The position numbers were made by a program, and so were the translations under genes. From Zygnema cylindricum (lineage: Eukaryota > Streptophyta > Zygnematophyceae > Zygnematales > Zygnemataceae): DNA of 64,000 bases. The notes below the pieces were generated by a model, which worked only from the letters and a program-made list of their open reading frames with translations, was not told the origin of the DNA and ran no database searches. Positions 32,273-43,775 of the stretch are shown here, one piece after another; the stretch's first letter is position 1, and each line of letters starts with the position of its first letter. Location of the stretch: contig JBBHKE010002853.1 of assembly GCA_037447655.1 (NCBI GenBank), positions 186,001-250,000 of the forward strand, read 5' to 3'.

Positions 32273-33445
32273 TGGCCCTCAGAGTATGCAGATCCAAAAG
32301 AAGCTAATCTAGATAGTGCCGACTCCAAGTTAATATAAACCCAAGTGACTGACCCCTTGACAGTCAGAACCCCAATATAGATTCACCCCTGTGAAATAAC
32401 ACGTTCTGTGTGCTCAGTTCCACCACAGAATGCAAAGTTAGAATATGAGATTTGGACACATTCACCCACTTTGACTTTCCCTTAGAAATGCAGCCACCCT
32501 GGCAGACAAAAACTCTGACCGACTACACCCCTGTGTAGCCTGGACTCCCCTGAGTCCGCAGCAAAAAGAATCACTGAAAATGGTCAAGTAAATTGATAGT
32601 TATGGCTTCCCAAAGTTTGCCATTTATACAGGGTGCTCTCTGGGAGAGGCAGTGCCTATCCAAAATTTATCTAAGTCCTATTCCCTCTCTAAAACTCTAT
32701 CTACTGAAGTACGGCACCAATCAAATTACTGTGTCGTACAGAAAAGTACAGGTGCCGGTGTACTTTCTGTACGGCCATTGTACGACATGGCCAAAATGTC
32801 GACACGTGTCATATCCGGATTTGTTCCCGTAATCTCCGGAGTTGCCGCAATCCAACGTAGTGTTACCACGTGTCACGCAATGTGGCGGTGATCGCAAACC
32901 GCCAAAATCGTACGCCGCGATCTCGGCATCCTTCGCGGCCGTCCGATCAATTTTGGGTTTCAATCGTGGCCGTCATAAATACCTGCGCGGTATTCTTTCC
33001 GGCGTCAAACAAACTGCGCGGTATTTATTTCGTAGTTGTACCGTACGTCGTACTTTACATAACTGTTTCTATGCTCTATGCATATAGTTCTAGTTAAATG
33101 AATTAGTATTATTGTAACTGTTTAAATAAACATCATACCCCGTAATACCTAATGTAATTTAGACTATGTGGTTAAGACTACCGGCTGTTGCGGTTGAGAC
33201 AAGTGGCAGGTACCAGGATCAAATCCTGGCCCTGTCAAAACTACCTTTTAGAGAAAACCCCCTATAAAACAACTGTCTGTCTCCTTCTAGACAGCACAGG
33301 CAGCCATGGCTAACTCCTTCTCCAGTCTTCAGTGACTGCGACAAGTGTGGGGACTTGAGGAGGAGTTAGAGGCAGGCTGTCAATATCTACTATTTTGCTT
33401 TTTATTTTGCAATCTCTAGACCTAGAAAATACTTGAATTCCAACA
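32253..33445 (-). repeat. 5' LTR of element I
   Basis: It has the same length and, by eye, the same sequence as the 3' LTR, with its tRNA-like module at 33167-33236. It carries the gag start codon at 32270-32272. Confidence 0.95.
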
Positions 33446-33506
33446 CTGCTTTGTTTGTAAAGCAGCTGCGCTGCTCTGAGACTGAAAGCTTTCCAAAAAG
33501 ACAACA

Positions 33507-34422
33507 CTCCCCTAAAGCTTTAGACTTAGTATCCCGACGCAGCTGCGGTGATAAACTAGCGCAGCATCGCAGCATGGAAATATAGCAATTAGCAAGTCAC
33601 CCTGTCCCACTATATCACAATGGTGGATTTATCGCAGAGTGGCAGTATAGCAGTGCAGCAATTCAACTATTCACTTAATCCCACTGCGTCCCTACAATAC
33701 TACAACTTAGGAGCAGGAAGGACTTTAGTGAGAATATCAGCAATCATTTTTGCATCTAGCAAATAACATAATTTAAGCACTCTAGAGAACACTTTTTCTC
33801 TTACAAAGTGTAATCGTACATCCATGTGCTTGCTTTTGAAGTGATGACTCGGGTTAGAAGCAATGGCAATGGCAGCCTGGTTATCACACCAGATCACCTA
33901 TGGACCAACTTGCATGTATCCTAGTTCTTGTAATATGGATTTTACCCATAAGAGTTCTTTGAGGGCCGAGCTTGCTGCCATATATTCTGACTCCATTGTC
34001 GATTGTGCTGTAACCTTTTGAAGTTTGCTGCTCCAGCAGCAAGTACCGTTCCCAATTTGTAGAACGAATCCTGTGGTGGATTTTCGGCTTGGCATGTCGC
34101 CATAGCCTTCATCACTCCATGTTTGCAGCTTGACTTCTCCTCCGCATAGAGTGAGTTTGAGATCTTTAGTTCCTACCAAATATCTTAAGACTCTCCTTGC
34201 TGCATCAAGATCAGATTTTCTCGGATTTTCTAGACTCCTGCTCAGTACCCCGACTACTGCAGCAATGTCAGGACGGGTACAGTTCATGAAACATACTAAG
34301 CTTCCCACTATCTGTCTATAAGGTATTATTGTCATAGGATCATTCTCCCCTGACTCTAAATACTCGCTAACAATGACACCCGGTTCTGTCTCTTCTCCCT
34401 CTAACTTCTGCCGAAACTCCAT
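33507..34422 (-). pseudogene. Copia E RNase H and polypurine tract
   Basis: The polypurine-like tract (minus strand GTCTAAAGCTTTAGGGGAGT) lies at 33507-33526, followed by about 170 bp of untranslated sequence. RNase H spans 33700-34422 (WSDEGYGDMPSRKSTTGFVLQIG, CDNQAAIAIASNPSHHFKSKHMDVR). One stop at about 33898 separates two otherwise open pieces. The lead-in TRPDIAAVVGVLSRSL belongs to the RT connection. Conserved acidic residues are kept. Confidence 0.85.
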
Positions 34423-34434
34423 TGGAGTTAAACA

Positions 34435-35493
34435 TCATTTTGCCCCCCGCATTCCGTACTCGTCTAACATGTTTCCAATGGCCTCTTTTTGAGTCAATTT
34501 TATTATTTTCTTATTTCTGTCCCTCTTTACCTGGATACCCAAAATATATTTTGCCTCACCGAGGTCTTTCATCTTGAACCGTGAGTTTAGAGCAGTTTTG
34601 ATTTTGTTAATTTCAGCCATTGATTTGCTAATTAATAGGAAATCATCTGCATATACTGCTATATATACTATCCCATTGTCACCCTTTAGAACGTAGACAG
34701 AGTGATCAGATTTTATCCTTTGAAATCCTAGGCTAGTCAAGAATTCATCAAGCTTTAGATTCCACTGTCTAGGGGCCTGTTTTAGGCCGTACAAAGATTT
34801 TATCAACTTGCATACTAAGTGCTCTTTTCCTGGTTCCACATACTTTTCAGGTTGCTACATGTAAATGGTCTCTTCTAGTTCTCCGTGCAAAATGGTCGTC
34901 TTTACATCCATCTGATGTATTTCCATATCTTCTATAGCAGTTAGAGTTAGCAAAATCCTAACTGTCGGAAATCTTACAACTGGAGAAAATGTTTCTTCAA
35001 AATCGATTCCTTCCTTTTGATTATACCCCTTTGCCACAAGTCTAACCTTATAACGTTCAATGGTGTTATCGGGATTTAACTTCACCTTGAATACCCATTT
35101 ACTGCCGATCACTTTTCGGTCTGGAGGAAGGTCCACAAGCTCCCATGTTTGAGCCTCCATGATGGACTTCATTTCGTCGTTTGCTGCCTTGATCCAGTGA
35201 TTCTGTTCTGGTGATGAGAAGGCCTCCTGAATGGTCAAAGGCTCCTCGAGGCTTTCGAGTAGGCAAAGTGAGAGCTTGCATGCAGGCGACTGCTTGATCT
35301 TCTTCCCCTCGGAAATTTTGAGGCTGAGATCCTCGGATGCCGTGCGTTGCGTTGATTGCGTTGGTTGCGATCTGTGTGTACTGACCGCTGTTGGTCCGTC
35401 TGGATCCGAATTTGTTGAGGAACTTGAAGAGAGTCGGACTCCGGAGTCACCACCAAAGTTTGTGGAATCTGCGGGACAATATCCTGCATGCAA
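34435..35493 (-). pseudogene. Copia E reverse transcriptase
   Basis: Two open pieces, 34435-34839 and 34855-35493, are separated by a single TAG in the TIYM-QP lead-in. The blocks are [64 protein letters not shown] and the catalytic YADDFLL. YADD is an accepted variant of YxDD, so the active site itself is intact. A frameshift near 35250 separates RT from the integrase frame. Confidence 0.87.
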
Positions 35494-36905
35494 TCTAAAA
35501 TGACATATTCCTGTACCTTTTGTTGCCTTTGCTGGTCTGTCATTTGAAAAAAATCTATGGAGTCTAGTTCATCTTTAACAATGATGTTCCTTGCTACAAC
35601 TATTTTCTGCCTCTCAAACACAAAGACTCTATAACCTTTTGAGTGATCATCATATCCTAACAGAATACCCGGTAATCCATTCGGTTCCATTTTCCATCTA
35701 TCTGGAGAAGTATCCAATATAAAGCATTGACTACAAAAGACCTTGAAATGGCTAACATCTGGTTTGCTTCCTGTCCAAATCTCGTAAGGAGTAGTTCCTA
35801 CCGATCTTGATCCTATCCTATTCTTAATATAAACTACACAATTTAGAGCCTCAACCCAGAATTTTGAATCCACATTTTTATCTGCGAGCATCGACCAAGA
35901 GCTCTCCGTGAGAGTTCTATTCAGTCTTTCCGACACCCCGTTTTGTTCCGGTGAATATGGAACAGTCAATAGATGACTTATTCCCTCTTCGAGTAAAAAG
36001 GCTTCAAATTCTTTTGATGTATATTCACCACTATTGTTCGATCTGAGCTGCAAAATAGGTAAATTATGAAGCTTTTCAGCCCATGCTTTATAGTGTTTGA
36101 AGTGACCAAACACTTCACTCTTCTCCTTCATGAAGTAAACTTTTGTAAACTTGGAGAAATCATCTGTGAAGGTGACCATATATTTCATCCCCCCGGCAGA
36201 TGGAACCTTCGCCGGACCAAAGACATCCGAATGAATTTGTTGTAAGAGTTTCAATGACCGATGCTCAGACTCTTTAGGAAATGGCAGTCTGTGGATTTTA
36301 CCTAAGGCGCAACCATCACAAGTTTTGACCGGCTCATTTGTGATTGATGCACCCTCTATTTTTCCAACAAGGACCATTTTCCTCAAACTATCATAGTTTA
36401 CATAGCCTAATCTTTTATGCCACAACTCATCTGAGTGCAAAACACCGGAGTACAGAACATCATTCTCCTTGGTATTAGCCATATCCATGCGATACATCTT
36501 GTTATTATCTCTAGTACCTGTAACCGCAACCTTGTCATTTTTGCGAACAACCTGCCGACCATTTTTCATATTAACCTCAAAGCCTTTACTCTCTACCAAC
36601 GACGTAGAAAACAGATTTTTCTTAAAGCCAGGCACAAATAAGACATTGTGAAGAGTCCTTTCAATTGCTTTTCCTTCTACATCAACGAGTAAGGACACAT
36701 CACCCACAGCACGAGTCTGGACACTCATGCCACAAGCATAATAAATATTTTTCTCCGACATTGTTTTCAGATTTTTGAAGATGGCCTTGGTCCAACACAT
36801 GTGGGCTGACGCTCCTGTATCCATTATCCATCCAGGGTCCTTCGCGCCCTCTATTGCAGCCGCCATAGCGAATAGATCCGTATCATCCTCCGTAAAAACG
36901 TGCAA
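35235..36905 (-). pseudogene. Copia E protease-integrase frame (556 codons)
   Basis: A long open frame. The protease triplet is in IMDTGASAHMCW. Integrase has the finger LWHKRLGYVNYDSL...CDGCALGK, the first aspartate in IHSDVFG, RSNNSGEY at the second position (D to N) and the glutamate in GVSERLNR. The C-terminal LPGILLGYDDHSKGYRVFVF block and a Q-rich linker complete it. The D to N change removes a metal-binding residue, so integrase should be inactive although the frame is open. It is the longest class 2 coding stretch in the window. Confidence 0.87.
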
Positions 36906-36977
36906 AGTCTCGTCTTGGAGAGACGGAGAAGCCGAAAATATTGCATTTCCACGAGGTGTAGGCCCCGTGAAGCGTTT

Positions 36978-37343
36978 TTAAAACGGGCTTCGTTGCCATC
37001 CCGGCCTGTATAAACCTGTATCATTATCTTTTTTAAGCTTAGGACAGAATTTGTATCCATGAACTCTCTCACTACAATAAAAGCATGTATTGTTTGATTG
37101 ACTATTTCCACCTTGATTAAACTGTCTGAACTGATTAAACTGATTCCTTTGCTGATTAAACTGTCCTTTTCTCTCAAAGTCTGAATTAAAAGCCTCTACT
37201 TGCTCAACATTGAGAATATAAGACGTAGCTTCCTCTTCTAGTAAAATATTGATGGCTAACTGTAAAGTCCAGCTAGCTTTATCTTTTTGTTTGAGCATGT
37301 CAGATGCTCCTTTCATACTAGGAGGGAGACCCCTTATGAGCAA
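36978..37343 (-). pseudogene. Copia E gag C-terminus
   Basis: Contains LLEEEATSYILNVEQVEAFN, a Q/N-rich NQFNQFRQFNQGG linker and the zinc knuckle CFYCSERVHGYKFC (CX2CX4HX4C intact). It joins the protease frame only after a frameshift near 36950. Confidence 0.85.
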
Positions 37344-37822
37344 TACTGCCTATTGAAAAGGAGGAAACAACCCACCTGCACAAGCATGTGCATCTACAAG
37401 GATACAAAATTTGTTAGAATATTCAGCCATTGTACCGTCAGTGTACTTATAGTCCCAAATTTTTCCAGCCAATAAAAGTTCTTCCTGGACATTAGCCTTT
37501 TCATAATCACTTTTAAGTGATTTCCAGATATCAATTGTTTTTTCATTTTTATCCTAGACATAGCTAAGTCCTCAGATATACAAAATTTCAGAATAGAACG
37601 AGCTTGCGTATTTTTCTTAGACCATGACGGATCAGATTCATCCAGCGAACCATCCAAGATATCTAAAAGATTGACATTTTCAAAATGTGTCTCCACCATA
37701 TCCACCCAGTAAACATACTTATCCTCGGAAAAGATAGGAATTCTTGATGACAGGCCCATAACCTGTTGTTCTACAACCACCGGTGCAGGTGGAGGAGCAG
37801 CAGTAGTAGTAGAAGTAGACAT
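37344..37822 (-). pseudogene. Copia E gag N-terminus
   Basis: The start codon is 59 nt inside the LTR: MSTSTTTAAPPPAPVVVEQ is LTR-encoded and QVMGLSSRIPIF covers the PBS. The class 2 Gag block YVYWVDMVETHF and LLDILDGSLDESDPSW follow. The frame is lost after about 95 residues (KKQLISG) by a frameshift and continues in another phase (SVQEELLLAGKIWDYKYT-like). Confidence 0.86.
37753..37763 (-). other. PBS of element E
   Basis: GGTTATGGGCC follows the LTR. It matches 11 nt of the same initiator tRNA anticodon arm, shorter than the 15 nt in class 1. Confidence 0.82.
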
Positions 37823-38579
37823 GATACACTCTCAAAAGGTATCAAGAATCCTACCAAACAGCTGTTGTTAATTGCTCACCAATTCTTATACAAGCTTCCA
37901 AACTTCACAAAACTCTATCAGAATATAGAGTAGCATAAATTTTGTTAAATCCAAAGTTTTAGCACAATTGACCTGACAACACTCAAGATATAATACTCAG
38001 AAGTTTCCCAAAAAACTGTCTGCAGTTTTACTACTTAGAAGTCTGGATACATAATATGTTATGAGTCCTAAGTCTTATACTTGTGTTGAACTCGTAACAC
38101 GAGTGTACTTGAGAGGTACATCAAACCACCAAGCTACCACTAATCTGTCAAGCTACCATTGAGCTATCACTAAGCTACCACTGAGCTATCACTAAGCTAC
38201 CACTGAGTTACCCACTAAGTTACCACTGAGTTCCCACTAAGTTGACTAGAATCGTATCTATCGCAGTTGCTCTATCCTGTACAGAATCACATTAAAAATA
38301 TCAGACGTTGCGTTGTCCGTACGGACCATATCAAATATAATCGTGGTTGCGTTGTCCTGTCTGTGTTGCAGCTTCGCTGCTGCGCTGCTCTGCTGTATAG
38401 CAGTTGCTCTGCTGTATAGCAGCTGCGCTGCTCTGTCTACTCTGCTGCTGCGCTGCTCTGTTGTATAGCAGCTGAGCTGCTCTGTCTGTATAGCAGCTGC
38501 GCTGATTTGTCTGTAAACAGCAGCGCTGCTCTGAGACTGAAAGCTGCTCTGAGACTGAAAGCTTTCCAAAAAGACAACA
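37764..38579 (-). repeat. 5' LTR of element E
   Basis: 816 bp, TGTTGTCTTTTTGG to GAACAACA, with the minisatellite (38125-38245) and the CTG-rich array (38370-38540). No tRNA-like module was seen in this class. Confidence 0.92.
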
Positions 38580-39859
38580 GATTAAACCTTTGAGAGGTAC
38601 AAAGCTAGGTTAGTTATAAAAGATTATACCCAAAAACAGGGGATAGACTACGAAGAAACATTTGCACCTATAGTCAGATTTCCTTCTATTGAAATCCTAT
38701 TAAGTATAGCCGCAGCGGACGATATAGAAATATACCAGTGGATATGAAAACGGCCTTTTTGCACGAAGAGTTCGAAAAAAGAAATTTACATGAGGCAACC
38801 GGAAGGATTCATGGAAAGTGGGGAAGAAAACAAAGTTTGCAAACTGATAAAATCACTCTATGGGCTTAAGCAAGCCCCGCGATAGTGGAATATAAAGCTA
38901 GACGAATTTCTAAACGGTTTGGGGTATATCAGTATTAGTTCAGATCACTATATATATTTATTTGAGGATGAGAATGGAGTGATATATATTGCTATTTATC
39001 TTGATGATTTATTCGTCTTTAGCAAGTCCTTAGATAAAATTAACAAACTAAAACGGGATCTTAGAAGCAGTTTTGATATGAAAGATCTCGGCGAAGCAAA
39101 GTACATTTTGGGAATTCAGATGGAGAGAGATAGAGGGAATAGAATTATAAGACTCACTCAAAAAGAAGCAATCGGTAATATGCTAGAAAATTCCAGATTG
39201 AAAAAGCAAACGGATCTACTACTCCTATGGATTTGAATAAAGTGTTTCGAGGAGTGAAGAGAAAAGAATATTGATCATTAATGTAAGATGGATGAGATAG
39301 AAAAAACATTTATGGAAAATATCCCTTATCGGCATATTGTAGGCAGCCTAATTAATTTTATGAACTGTACCCATCCGGATATAGCTGCAGGTATAGGTGT
39401 CGTTAGTAGAAGTCTAAACGAACTAAAAAAGAGAGACTGGGAGACTGCCAAAAGGGTGATGAGGTATCTCGTTGGGACAAGGGAATAATGGTTGCATTTG
39501 GGAGTGGAGTACAATGGCATCACCACTTGGAGTGATGCCAGTTATAGAGATGTGTCGTTAAGGATGTGTACGACTAGATATGTGTTGCAAATTGGATCCG
39601 GTGCATGTTGTTGGAGTAGCAAGCAACAAAAAGTAGTTGCTCAGTCCACTAAGGAGGCTGAATACATGGCTTCTTGTGCGGCCACCAAATAATTAAGGTG
39701 GGTTAAATCTCTTTTTGAAGAACTTGGGTTCATGAAGTCCAGAACTCAAAATGTTTTTTGTGATAATAAAGTTGTTATCTCTATTGCAGCTAATCCGAAA
39801 CATCACTTCAAAGCTAAGCATATGGATAATAGACTAAGCTTTGTCAAAGAGAAGGTTGA
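38580..39859 (+). pseudogene. Copia H reverse transcriptase and RNase H, resumed
   Basis: Continues from 28451: [29 protein letters not shown] with a TAG in place of Q, then 38919-39236 with YLDDLFVFSK (the DD pair is kept). RNase H lies at 39288-39859 (YRHIVGSLINFMNCTHPDIAAG, WSDASYRDVSL, CDNKVVISIAANPKHHFKAKHMD). Stops or frameshifts at about 38745, 38880, 39230, 39486 and 39690. It is cut off at VKEKVDE by inverted LTR J. Confidence 0.86.
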
Positions 39860-40745
39860 TGAAATTCTGTGGTCTCCATTCACCCACAGAATGAGAAGCC
39901 TATGTAAAGCCTCTAGGATAATATTTGCCCCTTCTACTTTCCCGCTGAATAAGCGCCGCCCAAGCACACAAATATTTTGACCACTCTCACCCCTATGGGG
40001 ACAAGACTCCCCTGAGTCAAACGCAAAAAGAATCACTGAATTTGCTCACCTGAGCAGTAAGTTATGGCTGGTCAAAGATGACCTTTATAGTTACAAGCTC
40101 TCTTAGAGAGAGAGGTACCTAAATGTTACTAAGTCTCGGTCTGCCTACTCACGACTACCTACTACTAAACCATAGTCAAATAGGAACACTATATAGTAGA
40201 AGAAGGTAAAATGGGCGATGTACTTATTGTACGACAATTGTACGACAAGGTCTACAAGGTGACACTTGTCAAATCGGAAGCCATGGTTCCTTCTCCCATC
40301 TTCTCCGGTATCAAATAATGTGGCGTCACGTGGCACCGCGTGACGCTATCTCCGTATGCCGCCAAAAGCTCACTTTGCGTGGCGGCTATAATGTCGGCCG
40401 TCCAATCAAAACATATTTTACACGGTTCAGATTCGCGTACATTCAGGAATTGCTCCTTTTGGTTAGTCTGTTGTTAATTAGCTGTTGCGTTAATGTTTAG
40501 ATATTTATGAAACCCGTGTGTATCTTTTCGTAACGCATTAATGGTTAAGGCGTTAGGCTATAGGGAATCTAGAGGTCTCAGGTTCAAATCTAGACTTAGG
40601 CATCATTTTAGTAAAATACCCTTTACTTCAAAAACTGCCACTTTCTAAATATGGCGACAGCCATGGCGCGCCTTTGATCCTCACTCTTTTTCTTTAAAGC
40701 AAAACTAAAATAGGGAAGTGAACTATTAATTACCTCTTTTCAACA
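39860..40745 (-). repeat. LTR J, H-family, inverted
   Basis: 886 bp; the minus strand runs TGTTGAAAAGAGG to CCACAGAATTTCA, in the same family as the H LTR but in the opposite direction. The flanks (GTTGA, GTATT) do not match. It truncates H RNase H on one side and the first 28 bp or so of the K LTR on the other, so it is not a simple insertion. The tRNA-like module is at 40530-40600. Its gag start lacks the stop seen in H and N. Confidence 0.83.
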
Positions 40746-41868
40746 GTATTAGGATAGAAAAGAGGAGAGGCTGTATGCATTTAACTCCTTTCTCCAATCC
40801 CCCACACTTGTGGTAGTCACTGAACGCTGGATAGGGAACTAAAGACATGGCTAGCTAGGCCCTCTTGAGAGAGAAGAGTGTATATTGGTAGATTTATTAA
40901 AAAGGTTTTTGACGGACCTATGATTTGATCGTGGTACCTACCAATCGTCAAATCACCCATAGCCATTAGCTTTATCTTTTAGCCCAGGACTAATGCTAAA
41001 GTACATATAGTACGATAATTATTTAGATATGAACGACACGACATGTTTCATGTAACATATTACGGGACGGACTGTACACGGAAATGAATTAGTTCGCATT
41101 AATTGCGGACAGCAGGAAATTATCGAAACGACATGTTATTTCGACGGACGAAATCAAATGTCGGTTACGGATTGGACGGCCATAGTGCGAGCCGACATCA
41201 CAAAATGGTCGTTTTGGCGGTTTGCAATCACCGTCACATAGGATGAAACGTGGAAACATCTCATTAACTTGCAAAATAATGGGGAAGCATCACACTAAGT
41301 TTGCATACGACAGGCGTCACCATTATGGCCATGTTGTACAATGGCTGTACTGAAAGTACTTCGGCGATTCTACTTTTATTTATGGTACAGTCTTGTGATT
41401 GGTGCGTACCTCAATACTAGGGGGTTTAGAGAGGACTTTAGAACTTAGAATATTTTGGTAGGCAATCGCCTCTCTCCCAGAGAGCATGTATATAAATTGG
41501 CAAACTTTGCCATTGAATTACATCTCATACAGTTGACCATTTTCACTAATTCGTTTTACTGCTGACTTATAGGAGTTCAAGCTACACACCGATGTATTCG
41601 GTGTGAATTTTTGCTTGCAAGGGTGGCTGCATTTCTAAAGTAAATTCAAAGTGGGGGAATGTGTCTAAATACTTATATTTTAACTTTGCATTATGTGAGG
41701 GAAACACAACACACAAAAAGTCCTATTTCACAAGGGTGAAGTTGTATAGGGGTTCTGATTGTTAGGGTGAGATTCATTTGGGTTTGTATCAACTTGGAGT
41801 TGGCACTATCTAGATAAGCTTTTTAAGATCTGCGAATTCTGTGGGGGAATGGACTCCATAGAAATTCA
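40746..41868 (+). repeat. 5' LTR of element K, first bases missing
   Basis: Starts at GTATTAGGATAG, which in R lies 28 bp into the LTR. It ends GAAATTCA before a decayed PBS (41869-41883, CGATATGGGCCCATC, three changes). It is in the same family as I and R. The tRNA-like module is at about 40915-40990, minus strand. Confidence 0.82.
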
Positions 41869-42061
41869 CGATATGGGCCCATCATATATGGTGCCTATGT
41901 TTGATGGAACAGACTTCACTTATTGGGAATTTTCGATGGAGGGATTGCTTTTCGAAAAGCACTTATGGGGAATTGTTTCAGGACAAGTGAGGTGTCCGCC
42001 ACCGGTCTTTGGTGGAACTCACTATGGAGATTTATTTGGAGATTCGTACAAAACTAACTAG
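41849..42061 (+). pseudogene. Copia K gag N-terminus
   Basis: 70 codons start 20 nt inside the LTR: MGPSYMVPMFDGTDFTYWEFSMEGLLFEKHLWGIV, close to the Gag of I and R. It stops at a TAG and the text continues decayed to the L insertion at 42131. Confidence 0.85.
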
Positions 42062-42131
42062 AGTTAGATGCAACGGAAGGCGAGGGGGAAACTCATTGCC
42101 ATATAAGAGGGAAAAAGGGAGAAGGGAAAAG

Positions 42132-43185
42132 TGAAGAAATTAATGGTTATTTTTTAAGTATTTTCTAGGTCTAAAATGAAAGGCAGAAAAAAAGCCTAGG
42201 CTGTCTGCTTCTAACTCATGTCTTCAGCTCCCACACTTGTTGCAGTCACTGAAAGTTGAAGAGGAAGCTAGAGCCATGGCTGCCTATGCTGCTTATAGAG
42301 TTAGAGAGACAAGGGGTAGATTTTGGTAGATTTACCAAAATATACTTGACGGACCAAGGATTTGATCCTAGTCCTGCCGTCCGTCAATTCTAAGTAGCCA
42401 GTAGCTTTATCCTATAGTCTAAGATCGTTGCTAAGACATATAAGGTTTGACAAATATTTAAACTGTTACGCGTGAACAATTTCATATAACTGTAACTATA
42501 GATGGCGCGCATGGATACAGTTTTGTAAAAGTACGGAGTACAGTTCGAATACGCAATGGATATTGCGCATTTTGTTTCGACAACGAAACAAATATCGCGC
42601 AACAAATATTTACGGCTACGATTAAAAGCCGGTTTGATCGGACGGTCGAAAAGGACGCTAAGATCGCGAAATAGGATTTTGGCGGTTTTTCGTCACCGCC
42701 ACATCGATTGATACATGGCACGACAACATTGGATTAGGACATCTCCGTAGATTTCACGAACGAATCCAAATATGACATATGTTGGTTAGTTGGCCATGTC
42801 GTATAATGGCCGTACAGAAAGTACACCGGCACTTGTACCTTTCTGTACGATAGAGTATTTTGATTGGTGCCGTACTTCAGTAGATAGTGTTTTAGAGAGA
42901 GATAGGACTTAGAAAAATTTGGAAGATAGGACCCTCTATCCAAGAGAGCCTCCGTACAAAAGGTCAAATTTGACCCTCCATAACTTACTGCTCAGGGGAG
43001 CAAATTCAGAAATTTTTTTTGTTATCGACTCAAGGGAGTCTTACCTTCACAAAGGTGAAGGTGATTAGAGTTTTTGTCTGTCAAGGTGGCAGTTATTCTT
43101 GCTAAAACACAAAGGGGTCAGGGTTATCCTAGAGGCTTATTGCAAGCTGTCTATTCTGAGGACCTATGGAGGTCTTACAGTTGCA
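42132..43185 (+). repeat. 5' LTR of element L
   Basis: 1054 bp, TGAAGAAATTAATGG (mutated from TGTAG) to TCTTACAGTTGCA. The hairpin motif TGTTTCG-ACAA-CGAAACA is at 42571-42588, and the tRNA-like module at about 42354-42425, minus strand. Confidence 0.88.
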
Positions 43186-43775
43186 CGTTTTGGGCCCACC
43201 CTCTAGGGTACCCATCTTTAATGGAATTGGCTTCTTAAAATGGGAAATTATGATGACAGGAGCTGTATGCGAAAAAAGGTTTTGGGGGATAGTGTGTGGA
43301 CGAGTTGGGCGTCCATCTACTCTTCGAATCCATCCAGGGTTTGGAGGAAGCAGATTCACAAGGAAAGCAGATCCATCTTTAACAGAGGAGACAAAAAAAC
43401 GGAGAAAGAGACAACCACACCAATATCAACTGGTTCCGCATTCATGTCACCTATTCCGAGGAACGAGGAGAATGATATTCATACTGGGACTTCAACAATA
43501 TGGCGGCAAATCACTTCATCCTCCGCCATCTTACTCAAGGGCTTGCACGTTCTCATTTGTAGGTAGAAAGGGCATCCGATCTTTGGATGGCTCTCATAGA
43601 GATGTACCGGAGTGCTACTTTTCAGCAACAACAGTTGGGTGATCAAAAAGTTAAGGAGTATGTATACAAAGGGGGTAAGATGTTGGATTTTTGCAATGAG
43701 CTTGCAACACTTTTCATGGAGCTACAATGTGCAGGAAAAGATATTAGTTAAAAAAAAAAGGTTAACTGTTTACTG
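43166..43775 (+). pseudogene. Copia L gag N-terminal part
   Basis: It starts 20 nt inside the LTR. VLGPPSRVPIFNGIGFLKWEIMM and WGIVCGRVGRP are close to C. Frame changes occur after about 80 residues (KADPSLTEETK) and again near 43560. GGKMLDFCNELATLFMEL is readable in the last part. Confidence 0.83.
43186..43200 (+). other. PBS of element L (decayed)
   Basis: CGTTTTGGGCCCACC, two changes from the consensus. Confidence 0.75.

Larger units (their letters stand above)
29211..33445 (-). mobile_element. Copia element I: gag-only, with LTRs that look identical
   Basis: 4235 bp with two 1193-bp LTRs (29211-30403 and 32253-33445) that I could not tell apart by eye, a perfect PBS, a polypurine tract and a perfect 5-bp target duplication CTGCT (29206-29210 and 33446-33450). 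The internal region is only 1849 bp and is one open frame coding Gag plus RNase H remnants. Protease, integrase and RT are absent. Identical LTRs mean a very recent insertion, and this is the youngest element here. Movement would need enzymes from a relative. Plants have known terminal-repeat elements that encode only Gag (TR-GAG type), and this fits that class. Confidence 0.95.
28452..33506 (-). repeat. 3' LTR of element E, split by element I
   Basis: 28452-29210 plus 33446-33506 match the 5' LTR. The ends are TGTTGTCTTTTTGG and AGAACAACA. It contains a minisatellite (28815-28935) and a CTG/CAG-rich array (29046-29210); I entered the latter with duplication CTGCT. Confidence 0.9.
28452..38579 (-). 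mobile_element. Copia element E (class 2), full length, inserted in H, carrying I
   Basis: The minus-strand element has a 5' LTR at 37764-38579, internal gag-pol at 33507-37763, and a 3' LTR at 28452-33506 split by I. By eye the LTRs differ at a few percent, so it is younger than C or D. H coding sequence resumes across it. The immediate flanks (AATAA and GATTA) match only partly, so the target duplication is uncertain. Confidence 0.92.
25610..39859 (+). mobile_element. Copia element H, interrupted by E; 3' end lost
   Basis: 5' LTR, PBS, gag remnant, protease, integrase and RT on the plus strand up to 28451, then RT and RNase H resuming at 38580 after the 10.1-kb insertion of E (with I inside). 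It stops inside RNase H at 39859 against an inverted LTR (J). A large internal deletion removes most of gag. No 3' LTR in the right orientation is seen. Confidence 0.88.

Noticed and set aside
42132-43185. L LTR as the 3' LTR of K.
   Set aside because: Its sequence belongs with the LTR at 47413-48500 (C/L/O type), K gag resumes after L, and AAAAG flanks the whole of L.
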